A stretch of DNA of 64,000 nt from Holothuria scabra (taxonomy: Eukaryota; Echinodermata; Holothuroidea; Aspidochirotida; Holothuriidae). The notes under the pieces are model-generated. The model was not told the origin of the DNA. It did not search any database and saw nothing but the letters and a program-made list of their open reading frames with translations. This document shows, piece after piece, positions 45,853 to 57,911 of this stretch (positions are counted from its first letter, which is position 1; the number at the start of each line of letters is the position of its first letter). The stretch spans positions 4,092,001-4,156,000 of the forward strand of contig CM074179.1 of assembly GCA_037179385.1 (NCBI GenBank). Direction: 5' to 3'. Position numbers and translations under genes: made by a program.

Positions 45853-48300
45853 CTGCGTTAAAAGAAACAAAAAACAACAAACAAACATAAAACAAACACA
45901 CACACACGTACTTGCAAAGGCCGTCAGACGGGACCCCTGTATTAAATTAACCGTTCAACCGGAGACGGCTGTAAGTAGAATGGTCTAGTAGTTTGTTTAC
46001 TGACAGAAATGATGTGCCTTGGTACAACAAAGGAAGAGAGCGCTCAAAATGTTTTAAATCAATATTTATCTAGATAATTAGGTGTGTACGTAATTCTCCA
46101 AAGGGAACCGTGGACGTAACGTGATACACCCTCGTATCTACAAATGCGAACGGAAAACAACACTATCTCAGTTGGGACTAATCTTGTATTGTCTTTAGTT
46201 CAATAGATATCTTCATGGGGACATCCTATAGCACTAACGGGCTATTTAAAACTATGATTTTTTTTAACGGGGACTGTCTCCGTTTTCCGGTGTTTGTTAG
46301 GTCCCCGGTTGGTAGGTGTGTATTCACAAAAACGTCCCCGGTTGATGGCATTTGTCAATGCACACACACACACATACACACACACACACATTTCTAAACG
46401 GTATTATGCCTTAAAATAGACGCGGCCGGCCCGTATAGAGAGGCTGGGGAGTACTGACCGTTATTTCAATCATCGTCATTATAACGGTCTAAGGGAAGGG
46501 GGAAACACTTCTCCTTTCGAACATTACTGAAAGAGTCATGGGATGTATCGTGGACGGAGCAGTACTTTAGAGAAATTAAGGAAAAAAAACTGAAAGATAC
46601 CTGGACTTATTACTGAGGGGGAATATGGGATAATGTCCTTAAGTTAAGAAGGTGCAAAGATACTTGTAACATGCTAAGATGATTTCACAGAACTGACTGT
46701 GGTCCATGGGCTGAGTTATCAATTTATTGGGAAATGTCTGGCAACGAAATGGGTGGTTTGTTCTACACTGCCAGTTAATTTTCCATAAGATTCCTCCCAA
46801 GGTTTCTAATACTGGGTTTTTTTTTGATAAAGGGTTTCTCCAAAACAGTTCATTTGAGAATAATTTTATCAATAAATTCAGATTGTATGGAAAATTTACA
46901 CCTTTCGTGATGTAAATTTTGTCAAGTTCAAGTTTAATGAACATTTTAAATGGAAGGGAAAAGTAGGCTAAAGATCATAATAACTTGGCACCTGTTACAA
47001 TAGATGAATACTTTGACTGTATGACTGTGCGTTCTGTGGGATCAACCTCTCATGCAGCCACCACATTTAACTGAGTAGATGATTTCTTTTCTGACACCTT
47101 GGTTACCGTGTCGTTGTCATTATGTACCAACAGTAGCGTTTCAACCCACTCTCCCCATCCCTCTTGGCTAAGCCACATGTGTACCTACTACCCAGTGTTG
47201 TAATAACAACTTTGCTAGGTCATTGGAAAATTCTGCACATTGAAATTGTGCGCTGTGACTTGGCCGATACTTGAACGATAGAAGATCTCGTATAACAGAC
47301 TGATGTTGGTTATTCCAGTGTTCACAGCCCAAACAAAGACCAGGGGTGTCCCTTACTGCAGAAAATATCAAGCAATAATGCTCGATATGGTTAAAATACG
47401 CTTTTCGTTAACTTCGGAACATGAAGTACTTATTTGATATGTTTATTTTTTCAAAAATGTCAATAATTTGACAGATTGTTCTGGAAATTTTTAATTCTAT
47501 TTTTATTCTAGTCACATTACACGTGGATATACAAGTCAATCCAAGTGTAATAAGATTAACCGCAAAATGTGCCACTGCGTCTCTGGATCCGAAAATGAAG
47601 GTCAAACTCTAAATTTCTAGCTTATACGGGGCAGAATTTCCTAGTAGGGCCTCGGCCCAGACAGAATTTTAGCTTTTAAGTTGAAAATTCAATCCTCTTT
47701 GGCTCTTTATATCAAAACGCAAGAAGAAGGAGAATGCAGGTGGAGGACTCTGCTCAGCTTTTCCACAATTGCACACGGTGACAATGATAATATCCTTCAA
47801 ATACCTTTACAACCTGGTAGCGTCTATACTACATGTGGTTCGTTACCTAATGTGGAAGCTCTAGCCTTGCACTTCGATGTTTGAATGCAAGGTCATCAAG
47901 ACGTCAATAAGCGACGAAATCACCCGGCCTCGTTTGCCTGTCATATGACGATTTGGATTTCCAGCTGTGAAGATTTTATGTAAATCCGAACGGTTGTACG
48001 ATGAGGATCAAGTAACTCACTAACTCACAATCTAAACTTTGCTTTACAACGTTGTCAGCCTTTTGTGCATCCTAGTGCCTCTGAATTCATATAGGAATGA
48101 ATTGCACGTTAATCTGATGAATTAGCGTACCATACCCGACTGAGATTATACAGTCAGGCTTTCCGCTTCAATGCACCGTTACTTTTCGTGCTGAAAAAAC
48201 CTTTCATAGTAATTTATATTCACGTAATAGCTCCAAGCATATCACAGTTGCAACTTGCATTAAACTTCTAAATAACTGTGATAGTTTCGACAGGCTGGTC
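45853..48300. other. Upstream of transporter copy 2: no gene recognised
   Basis: It contains a CA microsatellite at about 46362-46390 and AT-rich sequence. A promoter and 5' untranslated exon of copy 2 would be expected somewhere here, but none can be placed with confidence. Confidence 0.4.
46362..46390 (+). repeat. CA microsatellite
   Basis: About 14 CA units with one AT interruption. Confidence 0.85.
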
Positions 48301-49064
48301 GTAGTAATCAGTGTTGTAGTAGAAACCGGCATATCCGAGACCGAGACCAAGACCGAGACCAGAGGGTGTCGAGACCGAGACCACATGTACATGTTGCATA
48401 GGAAAATAAACTGTCCAAAACTTTGAATACCTTTTTCACCTGCTGTTACCTTAGTAACTTTATGCTCTAAAATGACATGTAGCACCAAAAGTGCATCATC
48501 ATTGATTTTGTACGTTTTACCATATGCATGACTGCATGCGACGGGAGGCCGAGGGCTGTGGCCCCCAATTGGCCAAGACCTTGCTTGCCGAATCGGGCAG
48601 ACTTCAGGGCCTCGGTGGAAAAGTGCAAAAGGTCACCGTCCTTGAGAAAAAGAGTCCCTTACAGTTATGGTCATATGCCAAAACAGGGAGCTTCCAGTTG
48701 TCTGACCAAACATAGAAGAAATAACTTTAAAACACTGATCCAAGTTTTCTTTTTTCTAATGTGGCCATCATTGCCGTCCAGAACTGTTTCTCACAGATGG
48801 AGGTGACTTTTTCCCGACTCCAGGTGCCCATCCAGAGCATAATCTCTGTGCCACTGAGGGACCAAAGTCCGCCCGATTCGGGAAGGTAATGGCCATTTGT
48901 GAGGTGGCAGCCTCGTACCCAGCCGCCGTCCGGTACGGCCCAGGTGGCCCTGCTCATCAAATCAGAACCAGTGGGTGCTGCAGGTCTTAACTCACAGAAT
49001 AAAGATAAAGGGCCTGTCCTCACACCCAAAACCTACAATTATCATAGTAGTCTACAAAAAATAC

Positions 49065-49320
49065 CTATTGGCTCAGTTCTTTGATTGGCAGCTAGTTCAC
49101 ACAATGCTGAGTATTAAATCTTATATTACACAGAATAAACTGTACTTGAGTGTTTTGATATATACACATCAATTGCTCATTTATAGTCACTCTGAAGCAA
49201 TGAACTGAGATTGTGACTGGAAGAGGATGAACTTTAGACAATTGTGGGAGGGGCATGAATAGGAATTTTAGGAGAATTGGTGAGAGATTTGGGCCTTTAT
49301 CCCTTAGAGATGGAGTGTGC
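49065..49320 (+). repeat. Dispersed repeat family B, copy 3 (inside the hAT-like element)
   Basis: It has GGCTCAGTTCTTTGATTGGC, CTTATATTACACAG, GAGTGTTTTGATATA, GGAAGAGGATGAACTTTAG and GGGCCTTTATCCC in the family order. It is located within the 3.2 kb hAT-like element, directly before the satellite array. Confidence 0.55.
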
Positions 49321-49489
49321 GGACTCATTACATTAATACTTTTTCCCTCAATGATTAGCGTTTTTCTCAAATTAATTGTCGTTTTTGGTTTCGATGGTAA
49401 GAGAAACCTATGCAACCATGATGGCGTGTGTATTTATGTATGTGTGTGTATGTGTGTATGGGTGTGTGTGTTTGAGACACTTGCTAATT

Positions 49490-50170
49490 AGCACGATATC
49501 TCAAGATAGGAATGTCTGACAGTTCTCAAACTTGGTACATAGATGAACCTATTGAGAGGAAGAACTCTATTGTTTTTGATTGAGGTCAAAGGTCATCTAG
49601 TGTCACCAGGGGTCAAAGTATGAAAACATTGTTAGCACGATATCTCAAGAAAGGAAACCTGGATAAATTTCATAATGGTTTGTGGATGCATTTGGATCAG
49701 GGGATGGTCCCTATTGTTTTGGCGGCGCTCAAAGGTCATCTGGGGTCACCGGGGGTCAAAGTCTGAAAATATTGTTAGCACGATATCTCAAAATGGAAAA
49801 TTTGGATGGATTTCATATTTGGTATGTGGATGTGTTATGGTCATAAGGTGGTCCCTATTGTTATTGGCGGAGGTCAAAGGTCATCTGGGGTCACCATAGG
49901 TCAAAGTCTGAAAATCTTGTTAACACGATATATCAAGGTAGGAAACTTGGATTGATTTCATATTCGGCATGTGGATGTGTCACACTTAGGAGATGATCCC
50001 CATTGTTTTTGGCAGAGGTCAAAGGTTATCTAGGATCACCTGTGGTCAGAATGTGAATGACAACCTTGTTAGGTTTAACATATCTCAAGGCGGGGAACTT
50101 ATATAGATTCACATGTGGTATGTGGATGCACATTATGGTGAGAAGATGGTCCCTATTTTTGGTGGTGGAG
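49490..50170 (+). repeat. Satellite family A array inside the hAT-like element
   Basis: Five units of about 147 bases: CACGATATCTCAAG, then TTGGATGGATTTCATA, GGTATGTGGATG, CCCTATTGTTTTTGGC and GAGGTCAAAGGTCATCTGG. The CGATATCTCAAG word recurs at about 49492, 49639, 49786, 49928 and 50080. Same family and direction as the array at the left edge of the window, but clearly more regular. Confidence 0.8.
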
Positions 50171-50639
50171 GCCAATGTGGGATAACAATATTATTCTTTG
50201 AACATGTTAGCATAACCTTTGAATCAGAAGATAATGGGACATGGTGGGTTATTTGAAATGGATTATTTATGTATCATCGAAACCTCAATGCATTTGTGCA
50301 TTCTGGTTGAAAAGTAAAGCCAGCCCATGAGTTTATAAAGGTAAGGTCACAAGGTGAGGTTCAGTGAAGTAAGCAATTTTTCTGTGGGAGACTGCAGTAT
50401 GTTGAGTGATCATGCCGGTAGGGGAGGGGTCTAAGGGATAGGGTTTTCCTTTCCCCTTTGAAAACTCTTAGCTTTTTCAAGGAGCTTAACTGCAAAATGG
50501 TGCAAGATTTTTACTTTTACAGGAATGGTTTTTAAGTTTTTTAGAATTTGTTTTTTAGGAGACAAAATAAAAGAGCATCAGTGATGGGCTTAAGGGCACG
50601 GGAGCGTGTCACTTGTTTTTATTTTTACGCACAAAAAAG

Positions 50640-50970
50640 TAACTCTACCATAAAAACAATACATTCTTAGTTGAGCTCCACCATCATTTGGTGTAGAGAT
50701 GAAAGAAAATTTTGAAAAATCTCTACTCCTCGTATGGTCTAAAATTGTGTTATCAAGCTTTAGAAGTGTATCTTAATAGTCTTTATTTTTAGCTTTCCGT
50801 TGCAATAGTGAAAAAAAACCCACAACTTGCTAAGAGATCAGAATCAGAAATTTGTCACAAAATGTACCATAACATTAGATCAAATGATATTTAATCGTCA
50901 GGGGGAAACTACAACAGAATTGATAATATGGTAATGTTTTCCTAATGCGACTCTTGGCTAAATTCAAGAT
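50640..50970 (+). repeat. Family F single unit inside the hAT-like element
   Basis: GAGCTCCACCATCATTTGGT and the later CGACTCTTGGCTAAATTCAA block match the order seen at 23.4-24.5 kb. Confidence 0.5.
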
Positions 50971-51530
50971 CTCCTAACACCTGTTGCATGATAAATGTAA
51001 AACTATTCCTCACCTCCCCTGAACATCCTCTACTCCCCTACCCCTTATCGTACGTCTTTACCGGCTGCGGAACAAGCCTAAGGGGTGACTCCTTCCCCTT
51101 TGAATTTTACTTTTGTTAAAATTGGTGTCCTTACATGCAATCTGGTGCAATATATGCTACCTTAGCTTCTGCGAGGAAGGGGGTGGGGTGGCATGGCCCA
51201 ATGCCCCCCGGGTACTTCACTGGTGCGGTAAGATGTCCATCATAAAATAACAATGGACAAAAAGCACTCACTTAAAAAATGAATAAATACATAAGTAAAG
51301 TAATCTATGCATCTTACAATGTATGTAACACTTCAATTTTTTTATTTTTAGACATTTATCTTATTTAAATGAAAAATAAAACAACAAACTTTTGGCCGGT
51401 CTCGAAGCGAGACCAGGACAATTTCCGAGACCGCAAGGGTCCGAGACCGAGACCGAGAACACAGGGTGAAGAGACCGAGGCCCAGAAAAACCGGTCTCGC
51501 GGTCCCGAGCACTACAACACTGGTAGTAAC

Positions 51531-52871
51531 CCCTTGATTAAATTTAAATCAACAGTACGTACGGGTCATTCTATTTGTTAGATTTTACCGAAACACGACG
51601 TAATGACAAAATGGTGGCAGCTTCATAAATATGTAAGTGTCGGCTCTGTTAGGCAATTACAGGGAATTAAGAAAGATGAATGTCTTATTTCGTGAGAGCA
51701 AGGTAAGGGCTCTCAGGTTAGGTCCAAATGTGGGGGGACAAGGCGTTCTGGGCAGAAGTTAATTAAACTTGCATGCTAGGCTATTTTCTTGCTTCTTACA
51801 ATCAAAATATGTTTGTAAGCATTTGCAGAGCTGCCTTTGAAATCTTATCAAAATGAAAGTGGCGCCCCATGTTATAGTATCATTACCTCTAAATGGGTGG
51901 ACCAGAGGCACTTCACGTCGAAGGAAGGAACATTGACAGTATCAAAATGTTAAAAGTCGGGGCAAAGGAATAAGTTGTGGGAAAACTTTTCGCGGTCGGA
52001 GCAAACTCGCGACGCGAAGGGCGCGCTCCTGCGGATGAGGTCCATGGGAAAAGCTTGGTGAGGTTTAAGGTGCCGGAAGCTCTGTAGTTTTAGTATATCT
52101 CTGGGTTAAAAAAGGTGCCAGGGGAGGTGGGGAGGTACATAATTCATTTTACGGTTGTCCTAACTAATACTTGACCCTATTTGTGGAGAGACTGGCAGGA
52201 AAAAGAAAAATCTGATGCGGGAAATTCCATCTTTTGACTCCGTAAAACGTTACTGGGTAAGGAATAAATAAAGCTCGCTGGCTATTTTAGTTTCTTACTT
52301 CTTGTAACACTGCCAGTAAATCATCGATTGTCCGAAGAAATGTGAAAGTGTTTTGGATGGCTTCCCATGCAATTACAATTTGTACTCCTAATTCCAGTTA
52401 AACTGGGTCCAATTGGACCCTATATATTCCAGTTAGAAACCACTTGAAAAAGTATCTAAAAATTTCTGTCGATAGAATATTATAAACTTATATTGGCCTT
52501 CGTCGAAAAACAATTCTTTTTCCTTTCATACAGCATTTAAGTAACAAGAGTTTCGTATACCTCGTTTTCATGTAAGAAAATACCACAATCTGATTATAAA
52601 CAAATGATACAGTGGTGATATTTGTTGTATTTTAGGTGCACGTCCAGAGTCATTGAAAAAAGTTTCAGAAATCATTTTGTTTAAATGTTATGAATACACA
52701 ACTACCCACATCGAAGTAGTCTGTTAATCCCACCAAATCATTACCCGTGAACCCCAGCAGCAAAACACGATTGATCTGATGCAGTGAGACTCTGATTGGT
52801 CTTGAGAGGTCATTGTCACTTCCACCTTTTATACTTGAATCACTCTTTCATATCCCCTCATTAAATACAAA
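51531..52871. other. Repeat debris, no gene
   Basis: Two related ~500-base segments (words TTGCATGCTAGGCTATTTTC at about 51770 and AGCTCGCTGGCTATTTTAG at about 52270) and a family D-like G/C-rich block near 51990-52120. No supported coding sequence. Confidence 0.4.
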
Positions 52872-53071
52872 CAGTGGCGGCACCAGGATAAAAAAATTGG
52901 GGCGCAAATGGAGGGCAAAAGAAAATGCTGGGGGGGGGGGGCAAAAAAGCGCGAAATCTTACAAGGCCACTGTTATTCAGGAGCTGAATGGGGGGGGGGG
53001 ACTGGGGGGCAAAGGTTTTGACTGCGAGGCAAATTCCCCCCTCCCCCTCCCCCCTCTTGGTGCCGCCACTG
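52872..53071. mobile_element. hAT-type MITE (200 bases)
   Basis: The ends CAGTGGCGGCACCAGGA and TCTTGGTGCCGCCACTG are inverted with one mismatch. AATACAAA (52864-52871) and AAAACAAA (53072-53079) form an 8-base duplication differing at one base. The interior has two G-runs. Non-coding. Confidence 0.75.
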
Positions 53072-53731
53072 AAAACAAACATGGCCGGAGAGTGATCAAA
53101 TAAACATGGACCTCATATACAGATCCATTACACAAGAATCGAAAGCAAGCGTATGTTAGCTGCTAATGAGCATACATATGGACATTTCAGGTGAACATTT
53201 TCAGCATAATGCTATGTATGAAGCCATATGACTTTACCTTGAAAATTATTCCCCTTCATAACTTGTAAAATTTGACAAAAATTAAAAAAGAAAAAAAAAA
53301 ACACTGGACTTCAATAGTTGTGCTAAATGAAACAATTCAGTTGACATAACTGTTTTTAAAAAGACCCAATCCTCTCTTCCCAAACAGTTCCATATCTCTT
53401 AACCTACCTACTTGAGTTTTCCACACCAAAAAATACAAACCTTGCAGTTTGGGGTGAGAGGGTTAGTTCCTTAGTACTATATAACCGATCAGCTGCTTTT
53501 AAGTGTTGTTAAGAGTCACTCCAAATTAAATAGGACAGGATCGAATACGAAGTCATCTCCCATTTACTGTCCTATTGTAATGTCACTGCCATCCAGGCTT
53601 TACGTGGAATGGTTTTCAGTGTACTTAGGTGCAAGCAAGGAATGATTTTGCAGTATGAAGTTTCGAAAACACTCACCCGCGTAATATATATAATAGGTTT
53701 TGTGCTTGCTTTTTTCACATCATGCACACTT

Positions 53732-53815
53732 GGAGAGAGAGGGCGGTACGTAAGATTCATGTCATCATATGATGAAATGAATCCTACGTACCGCCCTCTC
53801 TCTCTCTCTCTCTCC
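53732..53815. repeat. Long near-perfect hairpin with CT-repeat end
   Basis: Arms GAGGGCGGTACGTA...TCATCA and its reverse, centred at 53768, pair over about 36 bases with two mismatches. The outer side is a GA/CT microsatellite. Confidence 0.75.
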
Positions 53816-53869
53816 AGCAATACTGCTGCAACCTGGTGACAACAATCATTTAGTTGAACCAGGGAGTTG

Positions 53870-54110
53870 TTACTTACATCTCCCTGGCTGAACCACTAAG
53901 TTCAAAAATAAGAGTCCCGGAGCTTATATTAAACAGCTTGTATTGTACTGAGGGTGTTGAGTTACACATTGGGGTCTTGTATACTCGACCTGAAGCAATT
54001 AATTTAGATTTTGATGAAGGAGGAGATTTAGACAGATATGGAAAGGGCACAATTAATTAGGTCAGGAGAAATTGGACTGTTTGGGGCGAAAGGGTTAGGT
54101 CTTTAAACAA
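53870..54110 (+). repeat. Dispersed repeat family B, diverged copy
   Basis: It holds GCTTATATTAAACAGC, GGTGTTGAGTTACACATTGG, CTTGTATACTCGACC, GATGAAGGAGGAGATTTAG and TTAGGTCTTTAAAC in family order. It also matches the GGGGTCTTGTATG words of the copy at 10.6 kb. Confidence 0.5.
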
Positions 54111-54119
54111 CACACGAGA

Positions 54120-55164
54120 GACTTGAACATCCCAGAGGCTTTAATTATTTATCCACTGAAGTCAACGAAGAATGTCCTTTCGTTCTCGGAGGTAATCATA
54201 TCATTAGGTAAGACCATCTTAAGCGAAGGTCCAAGCGCCAGGATTTGCCCGACAGGGGGGCCAAGCTCCCCGACAGGGGGCCAGCATTTCGAATCCCCGA
54301 CAAAGGTAATTAGTTAGTCCCAGTGGGACGTGACTTGATAGAATCTGAGGCGTAGCGCGCCGAAATTTGTGGGTTTTTTTTCAACAAATAGGCTATTTAA
54401 AAATCTGGAGTTTGTTAAGAAGGAAAAGTTTTTAAACAAAATTTGGCTTTTGTAAGCCATTAAAAAGTTGGGATGTTTATTGAAGAATCTGTCCTTTATA
54501 AAGGGCAAAATCAAAAACATTACATAGGCGACAGCTTGAATTCTTTTGAGGTTACGCATTTAATCGCACTAGGCCTAGGTACTAAGGCTCTCAGACGAAA
54601 CTGGAAATTTGCCCGAAAAATTTTTCCCTTTTTTGAAGGAAAAATTGGAAATTAACAGCTTATCATATTGGAGAAATTTTAGAACTTTATGAAAAACTTT
54701 GTTTTTTGGGTAAGGTTACAATGAAAAACTTGGGCTTTCTATTCAGTGATATGCCTGTCAAGAACAGTTGTCGGAGTGATAAAGAGCGTTGGCTTCGGTG
54801 TTTTATTGTACGGAGTATCCATCGAAAATGAAAAAGTTTGTCATTTTTAACAGATATTAGAAAATCTGAAGGCTATATTAGTGGAACTGTATGACAAATT
54901 TTGGGGGTTTATGGAAGAATCTGACCCTCGTATGAGAAAAATCAAGTAGGGGGTGATTTGTAGTTTTGTTGGGGTTCCTAAATAACGTCATGGAAACTAA
55001 GGCCCTTGGAATTTTCCTCGCGGAAAAAGTTTGGCTTCCCATACATTTCAAGTTTTATATTTTGTACACTGACATATGCGTACGGGAGTGTTTCAATTTG
55101 GTAAGAGGCAGAATAGCCTATTTTGTCTGAAAAGTGTATTAAAATAGTGTTATAAAAGAAAAAA
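54120..55164. other. Repeat-derived sequence, no gene
   Basis: The block GCGCCAGGATTTGCCCGAC near 54236 is the reverse complement of GTCGGGCAAATCCTGGCGC near 62861, so it belongs to a dispersed family. The rest is AT-rich with ATTTTTGGG words. Confidence 0.4.
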
Positions 55165-55325
55165 ATATGTTCAAGATCACTCATCCAGTAATTTCAGTCC
55201 GTGCGGGCTTTTTTATATTTTTTTAATTTTTTTAGGCCTCCCCGACGAAACCGCCGACCTTCCCCGACGGAGGGGGGTGCAGTGTTCCCGACGTCCCCCC
55301 CCCCCCGCTGGCGCCACCCCTGCCT
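55165..55325 (-). repeat. Family G repeat, inverted copy
   Basis: The plus strand reads GTTCAAGATCACTCATCCAG, TTAGGCCTCCCCGACG, CCGACCTTCCCCGACGG and CCCGCTGGCGCCACCCCTG, the reverse complement of the block at 33428-33600. Confidence 0.65.
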
Positions 55326-55897
55326 TACGCGCAAGTCCAAAGGGGGACGGCTTTTCTGACCATTACCGCTCCATCCTTCCCAGTATCACTTCATTCTAAG
55401 TTGAAGGGCAAGAGTGGTAACCCAAAATTTATTTTGAATGAACAGATTTTTCTCACTAATATTTCTAAAGGTTTTTTTTTTCTTGGATACACCTTTCTTC
55501 TTATTTCAGATAGAGTATATGTTACAACTTATAAATTTCACATTATTGAGAAAAATATTGTCACATGATTCTCAAGAGCCGTTGGGGTAGACTACTAAAA
55601 CTGTTACAACCTGGCGGACCGCTCCATCTTTCCCTTTATCAAGGTCTCAAAACGTGCACTAAAATTTCTACCATAATTTTGATTGATTTGAACATGCATG
55701 TAAGTCAATACTTCAAGTGCTGCCATAAACAGCTTTGTGTGGGCCCAGCGCATTTTAAGCATGGGGAGAGCTTTGTCCTAACGGAAAAATAAGCTCTTGG
55801 ACACTTCCCCCAACCTAAAGACCCTTTTGAGAATAACAACTACAAAGACTTGTGGAATCAAGTGGTGGTCTGCGTTGTACCTGGCCACAATAAAAGG

Positions 55898-56056
55898 AAG
55901 GTTAAGATTTCACGACTCACTTGACGTCACTTGCATTTAGTCTATGCCGTTTATGAACACAATGGGAAATAACACCAAGTTGTGAAATGGCAGGGACATT
56001 GTAGGTGGCGGCGTTATGATTGCGTTTTCTCCGACGTCCGCGTCGTGCATCTAAAG
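55898..56056. mobile_element. Diverged copy of the MITE found in the gypsy integrase
   Basis: It shares TAGTCTATGCCGTTT, AACACAATGGGAAATAAC, GTGAAATGGCAG, CGTCCGCGTCGTGCATCTAA and AGCTTACT with the 26.4 kb copy, in the same order, with similar inverted ends. Confidence 0.6.
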
Positions 56057-56392
56057 CTTACTCATAAAATGATATTTGCAAAAACAACACATACCTAAAA
56101 TATATCCAACAATCCTTTTTAATATCTTTTTGGAACAAGATCTCATGGTATTCACTAAGAATTGTTACAAGAGTCATCGGGGCATATTTATGAAACTACC
56201 ACTATTTTTCTACTCCGTCGTTCGATGAATCCTGATACTGTCTGCTCCTGATTGGCCATGTCGTAATCGACGAAGCCCAGTCAATGGCTGTTCTAAAGTT
56301 TGTCTCCTCGGCACATATGAGCCCCCTCGTGGGATGCGAGTCCGCCAGGTTTGCCGCACATTCTGCTTAAGCAATTTGGAACATCGCAGGGA

Positions 56393-56596
56393 GTCTATAC
56401 CATGGGGTTTGTTTTGAAAAGGCTGTGAATGCTCTCATTCACTGCCTCTCGGAGATCAATTGGGGAGTGGCATTCCTTGAGGCAGATGTGCTTGATATAA
56501 TTGGTTCTGTAAAGCCTGCCCTGCACCTTGATGAATACATACAGGTTGAACAACAATGTTTCCTGAATTATCGCAGGAAAATGCACGGTCAGAAGG
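56393..56596 (+). other. Candidate orphan exon or element-derived frame
   Basis: An open stretch after an acceptor-like catcgcag and before a donor-like AAG|GTTAGT encodes about 66 residues, including GVCFEKAVNALIHCLSEINW and, further on, DVLDIIGSVKPALHLDEYIQ. Its composition looks protein-like, but the product is not recognised and no partner exon was found. It could be a real exon or a piece of an unrecognised transposon gene. Confidence 0.25.
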
Positions 56597-56904
56597 TTAG
56601 TACATGATTGTGATACACGAGAGCACAGTCAGGGTGCGCTCAGCGAAATCATTACCCTCGAAAAATGCCTCGCCTTAAAAGAGGAATTTTATCAAAGAGG
56701 CAGTAAGTAGATAATCTTTTCTAATTATAATATCATACATTAGTTTCATAAATAATCAAATAACAGCCTAGATTTGATACATTTTTTACCAGAATCCAAT
56801 CAATTTCAAAGAAATTTCTATTGAGTGAAACATTGACAACGAACAACCACACCGAATAAACACGACCCTAACGGTAAAATGACTTAGCCTAGTAAAAGAT
56901 AGAT

Positions 56905-57000
56905 CATTGGAGTTTTACGGCCCCCTTTCCAACCAAACGTTTCAAGTCGAGCCGGCCAAGGTCTTTTTCCAGTCGTGGCTCACTGGCTTGTTTTACCTAC
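56905..57000 (-). repeat. tRNA-derived SINE (family E), minus copy
   Basis: The plus strand reads GGAGTTTTACGGCCCCC, GAGCCGGCCAAGGTC and GTCGTGGCTCACTGGCTTG, the reverse complement of the SINE body seen elsewhere. Confidence 0.55.
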
Positions 57001-57228
57001 ACTATTACTACTATTCTGAGCACTAAGCACAACGGCATGATGTTCCGTTTGTAATGTCTTCGGTATGATCGGGCCAGGACTGGAGCTGCTCACCTCTTGG
57101 CTGAAATTCTGACGCTCTTAGCTAGTAGGATCCGTCTAGCTATTACCGTGTGTTTAGGTTCCGTCTTTTTTCGTCTGCCGTGATTTTATACAGAGATAAC
57201 GAATGGTCACCTTACCGTAAGCTGTGTT

Positions 57229-57911
57229 TCCACGAGGCGGACGCAGGGGCAGGCGCGGGTTACCTGTTTCCACGAGGCTGACGCGGACGCGGGCACAGCT
57301 GTTGAGCCTGTAACCATTGCTTCCCGGGCATTTCCTTTAAGGCTACATCGTCAGAATGGTTGTTCTCTCAACATAACGGCGTCATATTCCTTTACTTGAC
57401 TAGGAAGTCCTGATCGCGTTGTACTATCGTCGACGGCAGCGCCGAGCATGAAGGCATCGATGGTGGGTGCATCCAATAAATCGGAGGAGAAAAGCGCAAA
57501 GTGCCTACTACAATCTCATTTCGGAGCTACTCCAGAACGAAGAAAAGTTCTACCGTCGTATTTCCGTACCACAAGGGAACAGTTCACGCAAATTCTGCAT
57601 TTCATCGAACGGGAATAACAGGATTTGATGAAAACCTTCAAGTCCAGGGAAATAATCAGACCACGCGAAAGACTCGCAGTTCCTTTCAGGTAAGAAAAAG
57701 GTATTATTTTATTTAGGTAACTCCCGGAAATGATTGCGAAATACCACGCGGGCACTCGCGGGCGCGGGTAAAATCGCTACATGAGCGATTTGACAAACCG
57801 CGTCCGCGCCTATCCTCTCGCGTCCGAGTCCGCCTCGTGGAAACGGCTCCATTGAAAATAACGGTGAGCGATTTTTTTTTCGACCGCGCCCGCGTCCGCC
57901 TCGTGGAAACT
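57229..57911 (+). mobile_element. PIF/Harbinger-like relic with inverted ends
   Basis: GTTTCCACGAGGCGGACGC at 57229 is repeated inverted as GCGTCCGCCTCGTGGAAAC ending at 57911, with additional copies of both just inside the ends. The core, about 57405-57680, keeps the N-terminal signature of Harbinger transposases but is frameshifted. At 683 bases the element is a deletion derivative. Confidence 0.65.
57405..57680 (+). pseudogene. Harbinger transposase N-terminal remnant
   Basis: One frame reads ALYYRRRQRRA, a stop, then RWWVHPINRRR, the hallmark start of Harbinger nuclease proteins. A frame change near 57550 leads to YFRTTREQFTQILHFIE, and another near 57650 leads to RPRERLAV, both matching conserved early blocks of the family. 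At least one stop and two frameshifts; the catalytic DDE region is absent. Confidence 0.65.

Larger units (their letters stand above)
48309..51522. mobile_element. 3.2 kb hAT-like element carrying a satellite array
   Basis: The left end CAGTGTTGTAGTAGAAACCG and the right end ending CACTACAACACTG are inverted over 12-13 bases. GTAGTAAT (48301-48308) and GTAGTAAC (51523-51530) flank it, an 8-base target duplication with one difference, which fits hAT. Both subterminal regions are packed with GAGACCGAGACC words (48347-48385 and 51400-51500). The interior holds repeat B, a family A satellite array and a family F unit, but no transposase frame, so the element is non-autonomous. Confidence 0.72.
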
